DNA of 52,384 nt from Clostridia bacterium (GCA_017625755.1 JAGAKG010000006.1:1-52384); one strand, 5' to 3'. Shown: positions 18,465-26,471, counted from the first letter of the stretch. Notes: generated by a model from the sequence alone, not told the origin. Numbers and translations: made by a program.

Positions 18465-19565
18465 ATGAAGAAGATAATGCTTATATTCGGAACGCGACCC
18501 GAGGCGATAAAGATGTGTCCGCTAGTGAGGGAACTGCGGTGCAGAGAGGGAACAGAGGTATCGGTCTGCGTGACGGGACAGCACAGAGATATGCTTAAGC
18601 GCGTGTTGGAAGCCTTCGGTGTGATACCCGATTACGACCTCTCCATAATGCGCGAGGGGCAGGACCTTTTTGACATTACTGTGAATATCCTGAGCCGAAT
18701 CAAAACCGTTCTCAGCGAGGCTGCGCCAGATATCGTTCTCGTTCACGGAGATACATCAACGGCGTTTGCCGCAGCACTTGATTGCTTTTATGCCCGAATA
18801 GATGTGGGGCATATTGAGGCGGGTCTGCGCACCTACGACCTTGCGAGTCCTTATCCCGAGGAATTCAACCGTCAGGCGATCTCCGTTATATCAAAATACA
18901 ACTTTGCGCCCACCGAGGCGGCGAGAAATAACCTGCTCCGAGAGGGCAGGGAGAGTGAGAGCGTTTTTGTTACGGGAAACACGGCAATTGACGCCCTTTC
19001 GACCACGGTGAGAGCCGATTTCCGTCACCCTTTGCTCGAATGGGCAGGCGGGAGCAGAGTTGTGCTTCTCACTGCGCACAGGCGTGAAAATCTCGGTGAG
19101 CCTATGCGGAATATCTTTCACGCGATACGCAGGGTGGTGGAGCAGAGGTCGGATGTGAGGGTGATATATCCCGTACACCCAAACCCCGAGATTCGCGCTA
19201 TGGCGCGGCAGATTCTTGGCGGGTGTGATAGAATACGCCTCAGCGAGCCGCTTGATGTGATTGATTTTCACAATTTTCTCTCCAGGAGCTTTATGGTACT
19301 GACCGATAGCGGTGGGATTCAGGAGGAGGCGCCCGCGCTTGGTAAGCCTGTACTCGTTATGCGCGATACCACAGAGAGGGGAGAGGGAGTGAGCTCGGGA
19401 ACACTGAAGCTTGTTGGTACTGCTGAGGAAAGCGTTTACCGCCATTTTTGTCGACTTCTTGATAATGCTGAGGAGTATGATGCTATGGCAAGGGCGTCGA
19501 ATCCTTACGGTGACGGACACGCTGCCGAGAGGATAGCGGATATTTTGTGCGATAAAATGAAATGA
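18465..19565 (+). CDS. wecB: UDP-N-acetylglucosamine 2-epimerase (non-hydrolysing)
   Basis: Converts UDP-GlcNAc to UDP-ManNAc in the cytoplasm for surface glycans or teichoic-acid linkage units. The 366-residue length is usual. Motifs: FGTRPEAIKM (residues 8-17), VHGDTSTAFAAAL, HIEAGLRTYDL, TAHRRENLGEP and TDSGGIQEEAP. It follows the operon terminator with its own AAGGA ribosome site, so it is probably a separate transcript, though no clear promoter was found in the 58 bp gap. The symbol mnaA is used in Bacillus. An inverted-repeat element sits 8 bp after its stop. Confidence 0.94.
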   Translation: MKKIMLIFGTRPEAIKMCPLVRELRCREGTEVSVCVTGQHRDMLKRVLEAFGVIPDYDLSIMREGQDLFDITVNILSRIKTVLSEAAPDIVLVHGDTSTAFAAALDCFYARIDVGHIEAGLRTYDLASPYPEEFNRQAISVISKYNFAPTEAARNNLLREGRESESVFVTGNTAIDALSTTVRADFRHPLLEWAGGSRVVLLTAHRRENLGEPMRNIFHAIRRVVEQRSDVRVIYPVHPNPEIRAMARQILGGCDRIRLSEPLDVIDFHNFLSRSFMVLTDSGGIQEEAPALGKPVLVMRDTTERGEGVSSGTLKLVGTAEESVYRHFCRLLDNAEEYDAMARASNPYGDGHAAERIADILCDKMK

Positions 19566-19573
19566 ACAAAAAT

Positions 19574-19738
19574 GGGGCTGTCGCGTTTAGCGCATAACAA
19601 AAATACACGAATAAATAATAAGTAAAGATACCGCTCTCACTGTTAGAAATTCGATGGAGGGAGCGGTTTTTAGGTAGAAATTCTTAGGAATTTCAATTTT
19701 TATGTGTATTTTTGTTATGCACTAAATGTGACAGCCCC
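19574..19738. mobile_element. MITE-like element with 35-bp terminal inverted repeats
   Basis: A 165-bp non-coding element bounded by 35-bp inverted repeats (19574-19608 and 19704-19738) that begin GGGGCTGTC and differ at only three positions. Inside are two more hairpins. One (19631-19666, stem CCGCTCTC/GGGAGCGG) is followed by five T. The other (19677-19694, GAAATTC/GAATTTC with a TTAG loop) is perfect. No transposase gene and no clear target duplication are visible. It also lies where the wecB terminator is expected and could do that job. Confidence 0.75.
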
Positions 19739-20044
19739 TATTTCGGTTTCGGGCATAGCCCCAATACTGCTTGCTACGCACAAGTGCGCCGTATATTGAC
19801 CTGTCAGCCATGCAATCGTTACTTGCTACCCGTAAACGGGTTTGCTTTAAGTTTTGTTATACTTTGTAGGGACAGGCGTCCTCGACTGTCCGTTTTAGCA
19901 TAAATTCAATTCTTGCGCATACGGGAACACCTGTCCCTACAAATACACTTTTTAAGCTCTCTTTTCTCTCCATTTTTTCTTTTCTCATCGGTTAACCTTT
20001 TTTGAACCACGCGATTATCGCGTGGTTTTCATTTTACAAAAATG
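19739..20044. repeat. Intergenic palindromic repeats
   Basis: No gene seen. A 17-bp inverted repeat (TTTGTAGGGACAGGCGT at 19863-19879 and its near complement at 19927-19943, one mismatch) encloses a GTCCTCGACTGTCCG segment like the one at 32652-32680. A further palindrome CCACGCG...CGCGTGG followed by TTTT lies at about 20006-20030 and could end rightward transcription. Confidence 0.6.
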
Positions 20045-20071
20045 GCGAGGGTGGACACAGTCCTCCCTCGC
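20045..20071 (-). terminator. Terminator of the SleB-like hydrolase gene
   Basis: On the minus strand a stem GCGAGGG/CCCTCGC with an inner GGAC/GTCC extension is followed by CATTTTTG, 9 bp after the stop codon of the hydrolase gene. Confidence 0.75.
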
Positions 20072-20079
20072 TTTGACGA

Positions 20080-20946
20080 TTAACTGTAAAAGTCGTGATT
20101 TCCTATGCGGAATTCAAAGGTTCTGTTCTTCGAGATCCAATTATTGGTGGCAATTCTCGGATTCATAAAGAAAAGTATCTCATTGGATACGCTGTATCCC
20201 TCGAGGCATATCTTCGCCGCGATTATCGACGACGCCGTCGGCTTCTGATATATCGTTCCAAAGGAAACGGGCGAGAATTGAGTTCCGCCGCGCCTGTCGA
20301 ATATCACGCCGTATACGGTGTTCGGATAGCTTGGACTAGCCTTTCTGTTGAGAACGACATTTCCGACCGCTATCTGTCCTAGCAGAGCCTCGCCCTTTGC
20401 CTCGGCGCTGATTATGCGCGAGAGCCAATACAGGTCGTTCGCATTGTAAAACTCGTCCCCCGACTTGGGCAGAACACCCGTGTTTGTGAGCGTCACCGAG
20501 CGGGTGGCGTTATTCCAGCCGACCTCGACTCCGAGAGCCTTGGCGATTGCTCTGACGGGTACGAACATAGTGCCGTCGATTATTCTTATACGCTCAACGG
20601 TATAGAAGCATCTTCCGTTTTCGTATATGTAATAATCGCCGTCGGTGGCGGTCGCTACCTTGGTGCCCTTGGTGACTACGGCGGTTCGCGTTTTTGCGTC
20701 CCAGGATACCGTACAGCCTCCTACGAGCGAGCAAAAGTCTCTGAGTGCCACATAAGTAACCGAGTTGATAAGAGCCGATCTGCCCTGCAATACTTGTTTT
20801 CCACCCATATGTATCGCAACCTGCGAGGAGCCCGCGGGAAAGCTTATGCTTCTCTCTGAGGACGCCGAGGCGCCGATACTGAACACCGACACCAGCGTAA
20901 GTGCACAAAGCAAAATTGCCGTCACTCTTTTGGTCATACTCTTCAA
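20080..20946 (-). CDS. Secreted cell-wall hydrolase: copper-amine-oxidase-like domain plus SleB domain
   Basis: Exported peptidoglycan-cleaving enzyme of 288 residues. A signal peptide (KR then a hydrophobic stretch, cleavage near ASA-SS, residues 27-30) is followed by a Cu_amine_oxidN1-type stalk (about 40-155, VTYVALRDFCSLVGG and MFVPVRAIAKALGV), a non-enzymatic domain common in Clostridia. A SleB/hydrolase_2 domain follows (about 168-288) with the catalytic glutamate in ISAEAKGE (Glu182) and VGNVVLNRK. SleB proteins are lytic transglycosylases acting on spore cortex or vegetative wall. TTG at 20946 is chosen because AGGAGG lies 8 bases upstream; the ATG at 20937 is 17 bases away. It may act in sporulation or general wall turnover. 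Confidence 0.88.
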   Translation of the reverse strand: MKSMTKRVTAILLCALTLVSVFSIGASASSERSISFPAGSSQVAIHMGGKQVLQGRSALINSVTYVALRDFCSLVGGCTVSWDAKTRTAVVTKGTKVATATDGDYYIYENGRCFYTVERIRIIDGTMFVPVRAIAKALGVEVGWNNATRSVTLTNTGVLPKSGDEFYNANDLYWLSRIISAEAKGEALLGQIAVGNVVLNRKASPSYPNTVYGVIFDRRGGTQFSPVSFGTIYQKPTASSIIAAKICLEGYSVSNEILFFMNPRIATNNWISKNRTFEFRIGNHDFYS

Positions 20947-21003
20947 ATCTGGTACCTCCTTGTTTTATTCGGTCAAGCTGCGCAGAACTTGCACCGTATG
21001 CCT

Positions 21004-21032
21004 ATTATAACAAAGGCTTCCAAATCTCTCAA
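21004..21032 (-). promoter_or_regulatory. Promoter of the SleB-like hydrolase gene
   Basis: On the minus strand TTGAGA (21032-21027), a 17-bp spacer and TATAAT (21009-21004) with a TG one base before the -10 box, about 58 bp upstream of the TTG start. The rest of 20961-21220 shows no gene. Confidence 0.7.
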
Positions 21033-21224
21033 GGCACAGATTTTTCCATAAGCGCCGTGAAAAACATGGAAGCTATATTCAAAAAGCGCCGTAAAGCTAT
21101 ACGGCGTATGGCGCATTGGGGAAGTGATGGCTTTGTGACTCTTGGAAGGGATTGGAGGATTTGGCAGAATAAATCGTAAGGTGTGATGTGAATGATGAAA
21201 AGAAAAAGGATTTTTGAAATTCAC

Positions 21225-21253
21225 TTGAAATTGGCATTAAAGAGTGGTATAAT
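21225..21253 (+). promoter_or_regulatory. Promoter of tRNA-Arg
   Basis: TTGAAA (21225-21230), 17-bp spacer, TATAAT (21248-21253); the mature tRNA begins 15 bp downstream. Confidence 0.85.
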
Positions 21254-21267
21254 ATTCAGCGTAGCAT

Positions 21268-21344
21268 CTGCCCGTGGCACAGCTGGATAGCGCGCGAGAC
21301 TCCGACTCTCGAGGTCGCAGGTTCAAATCCTGTCGGGCAGGCCA
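21268..21344 (+). tRNA. tRNA-Arg (anticodon CCG)
   Basis: 77 nt cloverleaf. Acceptor stem CTGCCCG/CGGGCAG is perfect. D arm contains AGCTGGATA. Anticodon stem CGAGA/TCTCG encloses loop CTCCGAC with anticodon CCG, reading CGG codons. T arm loop is TTCAAAT, and discriminator G and CCA are encoded. One A-C mismatch is present in the D stem. Confidence 0.95.
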
Positions 21345-21350
21345 AAAATT

Positions 21351-21382
21351 CGACAAGTTTCGACAGAGACTTGTCGATTTTT
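21351..21382 (+). terminator. Terminator of tRNA-Arg
   Basis: Stem CGACAAGT/ACTTGTCG followed by ATTTTT, 6 bp after the tRNA CCA end. Confidence 0.88.
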
Positions 21383-21392
21383 ATTCTTCGCT

Positions 21393-21560
21393 TTAAGTCT
21401 CCGTATAATATAAAATTTCGATGTAATCTGGAATACAGAAAAACATAGTTTTTAAATTTGCATTATAAGCAGCATCGTATTTTTTGTCGTCGTTGCCGAT
21501 GGCGGTATATCTGCTGTCTTTGTTGGTTGTTCTGATGTCATTAATAGATAAGTGTTTCAT
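21393..21560 (-). CDS. Possible small protein, 55 residues, unknown
   Basis: ATG at 21560 lies 10 bases after AAGGA on the minus strand; the frame ends TAA at 21393. The product begins MKHLSINDIRTTNKDSRYTA and ends EILYYTET. It is polar with a short hydrophobic patch (MFFCIP) and no recognised domain. A weak promoter (TTGCCT, about 16 bp, TATATT) may lie upstream, overlapping the divergent promoter at 21578-21606. It is supported only by the start context; it could be a remnant. Confidence 0.35.
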   Translation of the reverse strand: MKHLSINDIRTTNKDSRYTAIGNDDKKYDAAYNANLKTMFFCIPDYIEILYYTET

Positions 21561-21577
21561 AATTTAAAAATCCTTTC

Positions 21578-21606
21578 TTGACAAATAAAATATAGTATGA
21601 TATAAT
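21578..21606 (+). promoter_or_regulatory. Consensus sigma-A promoter with no gene directly behind it
   Basis: TTGACA (21578-21583), exactly 17 bp, TATAAT (21601-21606): both boxes perfect. Transcription would begin near 21613 and meet a strong terminator at 21654-21700. Confidence 0.88.
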
Positions 21607-21612
21607 TGATAG

Positions 21613-21700
21613 GCAAGAGGAGCGGGCAGGTACGCCCCTCGTGCCTTGGTTTAAGAGTCGAACGAACTAATTGGAGTAGGTGCGTTCGGCTCTGTTTTTT
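21613..21700 (+). ncRNA. Candidate small structured RNA, about 88 nt
   Basis: It follows a perfect sigma-A promoter and contains two hairpins with no plausible start codon and ribosome site. Hairpin 1 (21612-21645) pairs GGCAAGAGGAGCG with CGCCCCTCGTGCC. Hairpin 2 (21654-21693) pairs AGAGTCGAACG with CGTTCGGCTCT over 11 bp with one G-T pair and is followed by GTTTTTT, a classic intrinsic terminator. I do not recognise the RNA family. It could be a trans-acting small RNA or the leader/decoy remnant of a lost gene. Confidence 0.6.
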
Positions 21701-21711
21701 ATGTAGTGAAG

Positions 21712-21819
21712 TTATTGTTTATCAATAATTTTTTTAAGCTCTTGCTTAGCTTCTTCGACATTACCAAGCTCAAGAAGTAAAAGTAACATTCTGCAGAAGC
21801 CAAGATATTCTTCCTTCAT
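21712..21819 (-). CDS. Possible small helical protein, 35-41 residues
   Basis: From ATG 21819 (or GTG 21837) to TAA at 21712 the product reads MKEEYLGFCRMLLLLLELGN followed by VEEAKQELKKIIDKQ. This is an amphipathic, TPR-like helical hairpin with coding-like composition. The ribosome site is weak (AAAGG before the GTG). It could be the end of a decayed gene. No homolog is recalled. Confidence 0.3.
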   Translation of the reverse strand: MKEEYLGFCRMLLLLLELGNVEEAKQELKKIIDKQ

Positions 21820-22083
21820 ATCTTCCACACTTTCCACCTGCCTTTTTAACTATCGGCTTTTCACCCTGTGCATATTCAGTCGTGCACAGTCGCTGTTGAT
21901 AAACTATACGCGGTATCAACCCCGCGAGAGGAATACTTTGAGTTAAACGCCGAAGGCATCTTACGGTGGTGGTATCCCAGTCCCCGCATCCCCGAGCTCC
22001 TTTTTATATTACAAAGCTGTGATTTTGCGGATAATTTTCTCAAATCTGCAAATGCTATATACAAAATCAAACGGAGGTTCGAT
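21820..22083. other. Region upstream of the ferritin-like gene; nothing assigned
   Basis: An open frame extends from 21868 into the next gene, but its first 72 codons (for example YFELNAEGILRWWYPSPRIP) lack a ribosome site and resemble no family. A weak promoter-like pair (TTACAA 22009-22014, 17 bp, TAATTT 22032-22037) precedes the next gene. Confidence 0.3.
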
Positions 22084-22518
22084 ATGGTAGAACAGGATAC
22101 GATAAAATTGCTCCGCGAATGTGACGCGGGGGTGAAGATGGGAGTGTCGTCGATAGACGAGGTACAGGAGTTCGTTTATTCCGATAAGCTGAGACAATAT
22201 CTCTCAAAATGCCGTGACGAGCATAAAAAGCTTGAGCGCGAGATTGAGGAGCAGCTCGGCAAATATCACGACGACGGAAAGGAACCGAATCCGATAGCCA
22301 AGGGTATGTCGTGGATGAAAACCAATGTCAAGCTCGCTATGAACGAGTCCGACCACACAATAGCCGACCTCATTACCGATGGCTGCAATATGGGGGTCAA
22401 ATCGCTGAATCGCTACCTTAATCAATATAAGGCGGCGGACGAGGTGTCAAAGGATATCGCCAAGCGACTCATAAATCTTGAGGAAGAACTGACGGTTAAT
22501 GTCAGAGATTTTTTATAG
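22084..22518 (+). CDS. Ferritin-like / DUF2383-type helical protein
   Basis: A 144-residue, all-helical soluble protein: MVEQDTIKLLRECDAGVKMG opens the first helix, followed by KLRQYLSKCRDEHKKLEREI, ESDHTIADLITDGCNMGVKS and a final long helix. Acidic residues and His in DEHKK and ESDHT sit where a four-helix ferritin-like bundle would hold them, but a complete di-iron motif is not proven. ATG at 22084 follows GGAGG by 6 bases, which is why the longer frame from 21868 is rejected. It is monocistronic with a strong terminator. Related small proteins are widespread in Clostridia without known function. Confidence 0.65.
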   Translation: MVEQDTIKLLRECDAGVKMGVSSIDEVQEFVYSDKLRQYLSKCRDEHKKLEREIEEQLGKYHDDGKEPNPIAKGMSWMKTNVKLAMNESDHTIADLITDGCNMGVKSLNRYLNQYKAADEVSKDIAKRLINLEEELTVNVRDFL

Positions 22519-22520
22519 TA

Positions 22521-22555
22521 AAAATGCCTTGCGTTGCATACGCAAGGCATTTTTG
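22521..22555 (+). terminator. Terminator of the ferritin-like gene
   Basis: Stem ATGCCTTGCG/CGCAAGGCAT with a 7-nt loop, flanked by A4 and T5, directly after the stop. Confidence 0.95.
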
Positions 22556-22619
22556 TTGAATAATTACTCATTTTACTTAAAATTCGTTGATTTTTAACGC
22601 AAAAATATTCAAAATGTAC

Positions 22620-22648
22620 TTTACTTATTGCAATTTATGTGCTATAAT
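22620..22648 (+). promoter_or_regulatory. Promoter of the pyruvate:ferredoxin oxidoreductase gene
   Basis: Extended -10 TGCTATAAT (box 22643-22648) with a weaker TTTACT at 22620-22625 and 17-bp spacing. The leader is about 65 nt, AT-rich, ending in GGAGGA. Confidence 0.7.
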
Positions 22649-22720
22649 ACTAGGTGGTGCATTAGGCACAAATTTATTTGTTTTAAAAAATTTATTATAA
22701 AAATGGAGGAACAAACAAAC

Positions 22721-25700
22721 ATGGCAATTACAAGAAAAAAGATGTCCATGGACGGTAACACAGCTGCCGCGCATGTATCGTACGCGTTTACTGAGGTTGC
22801 CGCAATTTACCCCATTACACCCTCGTCTGTAATGGCAGAGCTTACTGATGCGTGGTCCGCAACAGGACTGAAGAACATCATGGGCGAAAATGTTAAGGTT
22901 ATGGAGATGCAGTCCGAGGCAGGAGCGGCAGGTACCGTTCACGGCTCTCTCGCTGCAGGTGCTCTCACGACTACATATACGGCTTCTCAGGGTCTTCTCC
23001 TGATGATCCCGAATATGTATAAGATTGCAGGTGAGCTTCTTCCTTGCGTTATTCATGTTTCGGCTCGTTGCGTTGCTTCTCACGCGCTCAATATCTTCGG
23101 AGATCACTCCGATGTATACGCGTGCCGTCAGACAGGCTTCGCTATGCTCGCTGAGTCCAATCCTCAGGAGGTTATGGACCTCGGTGCAGTAGCACACCTT
23201 TCCACAATCAAGGGCAGAGTTCCTTTCCTCAACTTCTTCGACGGATTCCGTACATCTCACGAGATCCAGAAGATCGAGACCTGGGATTATGAAGATCTCA
23301 AGGAAATGGTTGATATGGACGCAGTTGCAGAGTTCCGCGCTCGCGCACTCAACCCTGAGCACCCCGTTCTCCGCGGCTCCGCAGAAAACGGCGATATATT
23401 CTTCCAGCACAGAGAGGCTTGCAACCGTTACTACGCTGCACTTCCCGCAATCGTTGAGGAATATATGGACAAGGTCAACGCAAAGATTGGCACAAACTAC
23501 AAGCTCTTCAACTACTACGGCGCTCCCGATGCTGACCGCGTGATCGTTGCTATGGGCTCGGTCTGCGATGTTGCAGAGGAGGTTATAGATTACCTCACCG
23601 CTAAGGGTGAGAAGGTAGGTCTTATTAAGGTAAGACTTTACCGTCCTTTCGTTGCTGAAAAGCTCATCGAGGCTCTTCCCGCAACGGCTAAGAAGATAGC
23701 AGTTCTCGACAGAACGAAAGAGCCCGGCTCTCTCGGCGAGCCCCTTTACCTCGATGTTGTCACAGCTCTCGCGCAGGGCGGTGTTAACGCAAAGGTCGTT
23801 GGCGGACGCTACGGTCTCGGCTCCAAGGATACTCCTCCTTCCTCTATCTTCGCTATCTACGACGAGCTCGCAAAGGATGCTCCCAAGAACGGCTTTACGA
23901 TTGGTATCGTAGACGATGTTACAGGAACATCTCTTGACGAGAAGCCCGCTCCCGACACCGCAGCTGCAGGTACTATCGCTTGCAAGTTCTGGGGACTCGG
24001 CGGAGACGGAACAGTCGGAGCTAACAAGAACTCCATCAAGATTATCGGTGACCACACCGACAAGTACATTCAGGCATACTTCCAGTATGACTCCAAGAAG
24101 ACTTCGGGTATCACTATCTCGCACCTTCGTTTCGGTGATAACCCCATCAAGTCTCCTTACTATATAAACAAGGCAGACTTCGTTGCTTGTCATAACTCCG
24201 CATACCTCAAGAAGTATGATATGATAAGCGATGTTAAGCCCGGCGGAACATTCCTTCTTGACTGCGCTTGGAGCGTAGACGAGCTTGACGCAAACCTTCC
24301 CGAGAAGGTAAAGGGATATATCGCTAACAACAACATCAAGTTCATAATCATTGACGCTACCACAATAGCTACAAAGCAGATCGGTAACGCAAAGGTTAAG
24401 AACACGGTTCTTCAGTCCGCGTTCTTCTCGCTCGCCAACATCCTTCCCAAGGACGAGGCTATCGAGTATATGAAGAAGGCTGCATACAAGTCCTACATCA
24501 AGAAGGGACAGGCAATAGTTGACCTCAACTACGCCGCAATCGACGCAGGCGCTGACGCTTATGTTGAAGTGGCAGTTCCCGAGTCCTGGAAGAACGCAGG
24601 TGTTGACGCGCCCAAGGCTGCATTCGAGAGCCCCCGCGCTGACCTTACTAAGTTCGTAAACAATGTCGTTGCTCCCGTTAACGCAATGGCAGGCGACAGC
24701 CTCCCCGTTTCGGCATTCACCGACTATGTTGACGGTACCTTCCCGCAGGGCTCTACCGCTTCCGAGAAGCGCGGAGTTGCTGTATATGTTCCTTCATGGA
24801 ACCCCGAGGCTTGTATCCAGTGTAACAACTGTGCGTTTGTATGTCCTCACGCTTGTATCCGTCCCTTCGCTATGACCGAGGAGGAGGCTGCAGCGGCTCC
24901 CGCGGCTACAAAGTTCGCAGCAAAGCCCGTTATCAAGACAAACTACAAGTTCACTATGTCTGTATCTCCCGCGGATTGTATGGGCTGTACGCTCTGCGTA
25001 AAGGCATGTCCCGTAAACAACAATCCCAAGCTGGGCACCGCTATCGAGATGGTTCCCGCGGCTACACAGGCAGACCAGCAGGCTCCTTGGGACTACGCGG
25101 TTGCTAATGTCTCCGAGAAGACCGAGCTTATCAACACCACCGTTAAGGGCTCGCAGTTCAAGCAGCCTCTGCTTGAGTTCTCAGGCTCTTGCGCAGGATG
25201 TGCTGAGACCTCTTACGCTCGTCTTATCACACAGCTCTTCGGTGAGAATATGTATATCTCCAACGCTACGGGTTGTTCCTCCATCTGGGGTGGCTCTGCT
25301 CCTGCAACTCCCTACACGGTAAACCGTGAGAGCGGACGCGGTCCTGCTTGGGCTAACTCGCTCTTTGAGGATAACGCTGAGCACGGTCTCGGAATCCACC
25401 TCGGACAGAAGACCATTCGTGAGAAGCTCATTCGCAAGGTTGAGGCAATGGCAGCATCCGACAAGGCAAGCGACGAATTCAAGGCAGCAGTTGCAGAGTT
25501 CCTCGCAACCAAGGATAGCTCCAAGGCAAATGTTGCTCCCACAAAGGCTCTTATCGCAGAGCTTGAAAAGGCAGCAGCTGCAGGTTGTCCCACAGCAGCA
25601 GAGGTTCTCGCTGAGAAGGATTACCTCGGCAAGAAGTCCACTTGGATATTCGGTGGAGACGGTTGGGCATACGATATCGGCTTCGGCGGTCTCGACCATG

Positions 25701-26290
25701 TACTCGCTTCGGGTGAGGATGTAAACATTATGGTATTTGATACCGAGGTTTACTCGAACACAGGCGGACAGGCATCTAAGGCTTCCCAGATAGGTCAGGT
25801 TGCACAGTTCGCGGCTGCAGGTAAGGGAATCGGCAAGAAGAACCTTGCAGAGATCGCTATGTCCTACGGCTATGTATATGTTGCTCAGGTTGCTATGGGC
25901 GCTGATATGAACCAGCTCCTCAAGGCTCTCACCGAGGCTGAGGCATATCCCGGACCTTCGATCATCATCGGCTACGCTCCTTGTGAGATGCACGGCATCA
26001 AGGGAACAATGCAGAACTGCCAGCTCGAAATGAAGAAGGCAGTTGAGGCAGGTTACTGGCAGATGTTCCGCTTCAATCCTGCTGCAAAGGCAGAGGGCAA
26101 GAATCCCTTCACGCTCGATTCTAAGGAGCCCACAGCAAGCTATGTTGACTTCATCAGATCCGAGAACCGTTACGCTCGTCTCGTTCAGACCGCTCCCGAG
26201 AAGGCAGAGAAGCTCTTTGCTCAGGGTGAGGCTAACGCGAAGGCTAAGTACGAGAGACTCAAGAAGTTCACAGCTCTCTACGAGGACTAA
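22721..26290 (+). CDS. nifJ: Pyruvate:ferredoxin (flavodoxin) oxidoreductase, single-chain
   Basis: Central anaerobic enzyme: oxidises pyruvate with CoA to acetyl-CoA and CO2 and reduces ferredoxin. The 1189-residue protein is full length. The N-terminal PFOR domain starts MSMDGNTAAAHVSYAFTEVA and contains IYPITPSSVMAE. A two-cluster ferredoxin domain has CIQCNNCAFVCPHAC (from Cys698) and CMGCTLCVKACPVNNNP (from Cys753), ligands for two 4Fe-4S clusters. The TPP domain has GCSSIWGG and GGDGWAYDIGFGGLDH (about residue 980), then VFDTEVYSNTGGQASK. ATG at 22721 follows GGAGGA by about 10 bases; the frame extends further upstream but without homology. Strong codon bias suggests high expression. 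Monocistronic. Confidence 0.97.
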   Translation: MAITRKKMSMDGNTAAAHVSYAFTEVAAIYPITPSSVMAELTDAWSATGLKNIMGENVKVMEMQSEAGAAGTVHGSLAAGALTTTYTASQGLLLMIPNMYKIAGELLPCVIHVSARCVASHALNIFGDHSDVYACRQTGFAMLAESNPQEVMDLGAVAHLSTIKGRVPFLNFFDGFRTSHEIQKIETWDYEDLKEMVDMDAVAEFRARALNPEHPVLRGSAENGDIFFQHREACNRYYAALPAIVEEYMDKVNAKIGTNYKLFNYYGAPDADRVIVAMGSVCDVAEEVIDYLTAKGEKVGLIKVRLYRPFVAEKLIEALPATAKKIAVLDRTKEPGSLGEPLYLDVVTALAQGGVNAKVVGGRYGLGSKDTPPSSIFAIYDELAKDAPKNGFTIGIVDDVTGTSLDEKPAPDTAAAGTIACKFWGLGGDGTVGANKNSIKIIGDHTDKYIQAYFQYDSKKTSGITISHLRFGDNPIKSPYYINKADFVACHNSAYLKKYDMISDVKPGGTFLLDCAWSVDELDANLPEKVKGYIANNNIKFIIIDATTIATKQIGNAKVKNTVLQSAFFSLANILPKDEAIEYMKKAAYKSYIKKGQAIVDLNYAAIDAGADAYVEVAVPESWKNAGVDAPKAAFESPRADLTKFVNNVVAPVNAMAGDSLPVSAFTDYVDGTFPQGSTASEKRGVAVYVPSWNPEACIQCNNCAFVCPHACIRPFAMTEEEAAAAPAATKFAAKPVIKTNYKFTMSVSPADCMGCTLCVKACPVNNNPKLGTAIEMVPAATQADQQAPWDYAVANVSEKTELINTTVKGSQFKQPLLEFSGSCAGCAETSYARLITQLFGENMYISNATGCSSIWGGSAPATPYTVNRESGRGPAWANSLFEDNAEHGLGIHLGQKTIREKLIRKVEAMAASDKASDEFKAAVAEFLATKDSSKANVAPTKALIAELEKAAAAGCPTAAEVLAEKDYLGKKSTWIFGGDGWAYDIGFGGLDHVLASGEDVNIMVFDTEVYSNTGGQASKASQIGQVAQFAAAGKGIGKKNLAEIAMSYGYVYVAQVAMGADMNQLLKALTEAEAYPGPSIIIGYAPCEMHGIKGTMQNCQLEMKKAVEAGYWQMFRFNPAAKAEGKNPFTLDSKEPTASYVDFIRSENRYARLVQTAPEKAEKLFAQGEANAKAKYERLKKFTALYED

Positions 26291-26308
26291 TTTAAAAATT
26301 AACCTCTG

Positions 26309-26343
26309 CGGAGGTGTCGCATTGCGGCACCTCCGTGTTTTTT
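26309..26343 (+). terminator. Terminator of the PFOR gene
   Basis: Stem CGGAGGTG/CACCTCCG extended by GC pairs across the TCGC-ATTG-CGG top, followed by TGTTTTTT. Confidence 0.93.
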
Positions 26344-26471
26344 ATGCAGATGTATTTTAAAATGACGGTGTTTAGCCGTCAAAACAAACTCGCTGTTGAT
26401 GTTGTTACGAGGTCACAACAGCAATATTAGCACTGTTCACAAATAATTAACAAAAATAAATCAAAAAAACC

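Noticed and set aside
21890..22010. A possible riboswitch or leader RNA
   Set aside because: GC-rich short complementary pieces are present, but none of the riboswitch consensus cores I know could be matched.
21868..22083. An N-terminal extension of 72 codons for the ferritin-like gene
   Set aside because: GGAGG sits 6 bases before the ATG at 22084; the extension has no ribosome site and unfamiliar composition.
22625..24193. A 522-codon minus-strand frame opposite the PFOR gene
   Set aside because: It mirrors the strong codon bias of the PFOR gene, has no ribosome site, and its Leu/Val/Cys/Ser-rich product resembles no family. The plus-strand gene has full homology.
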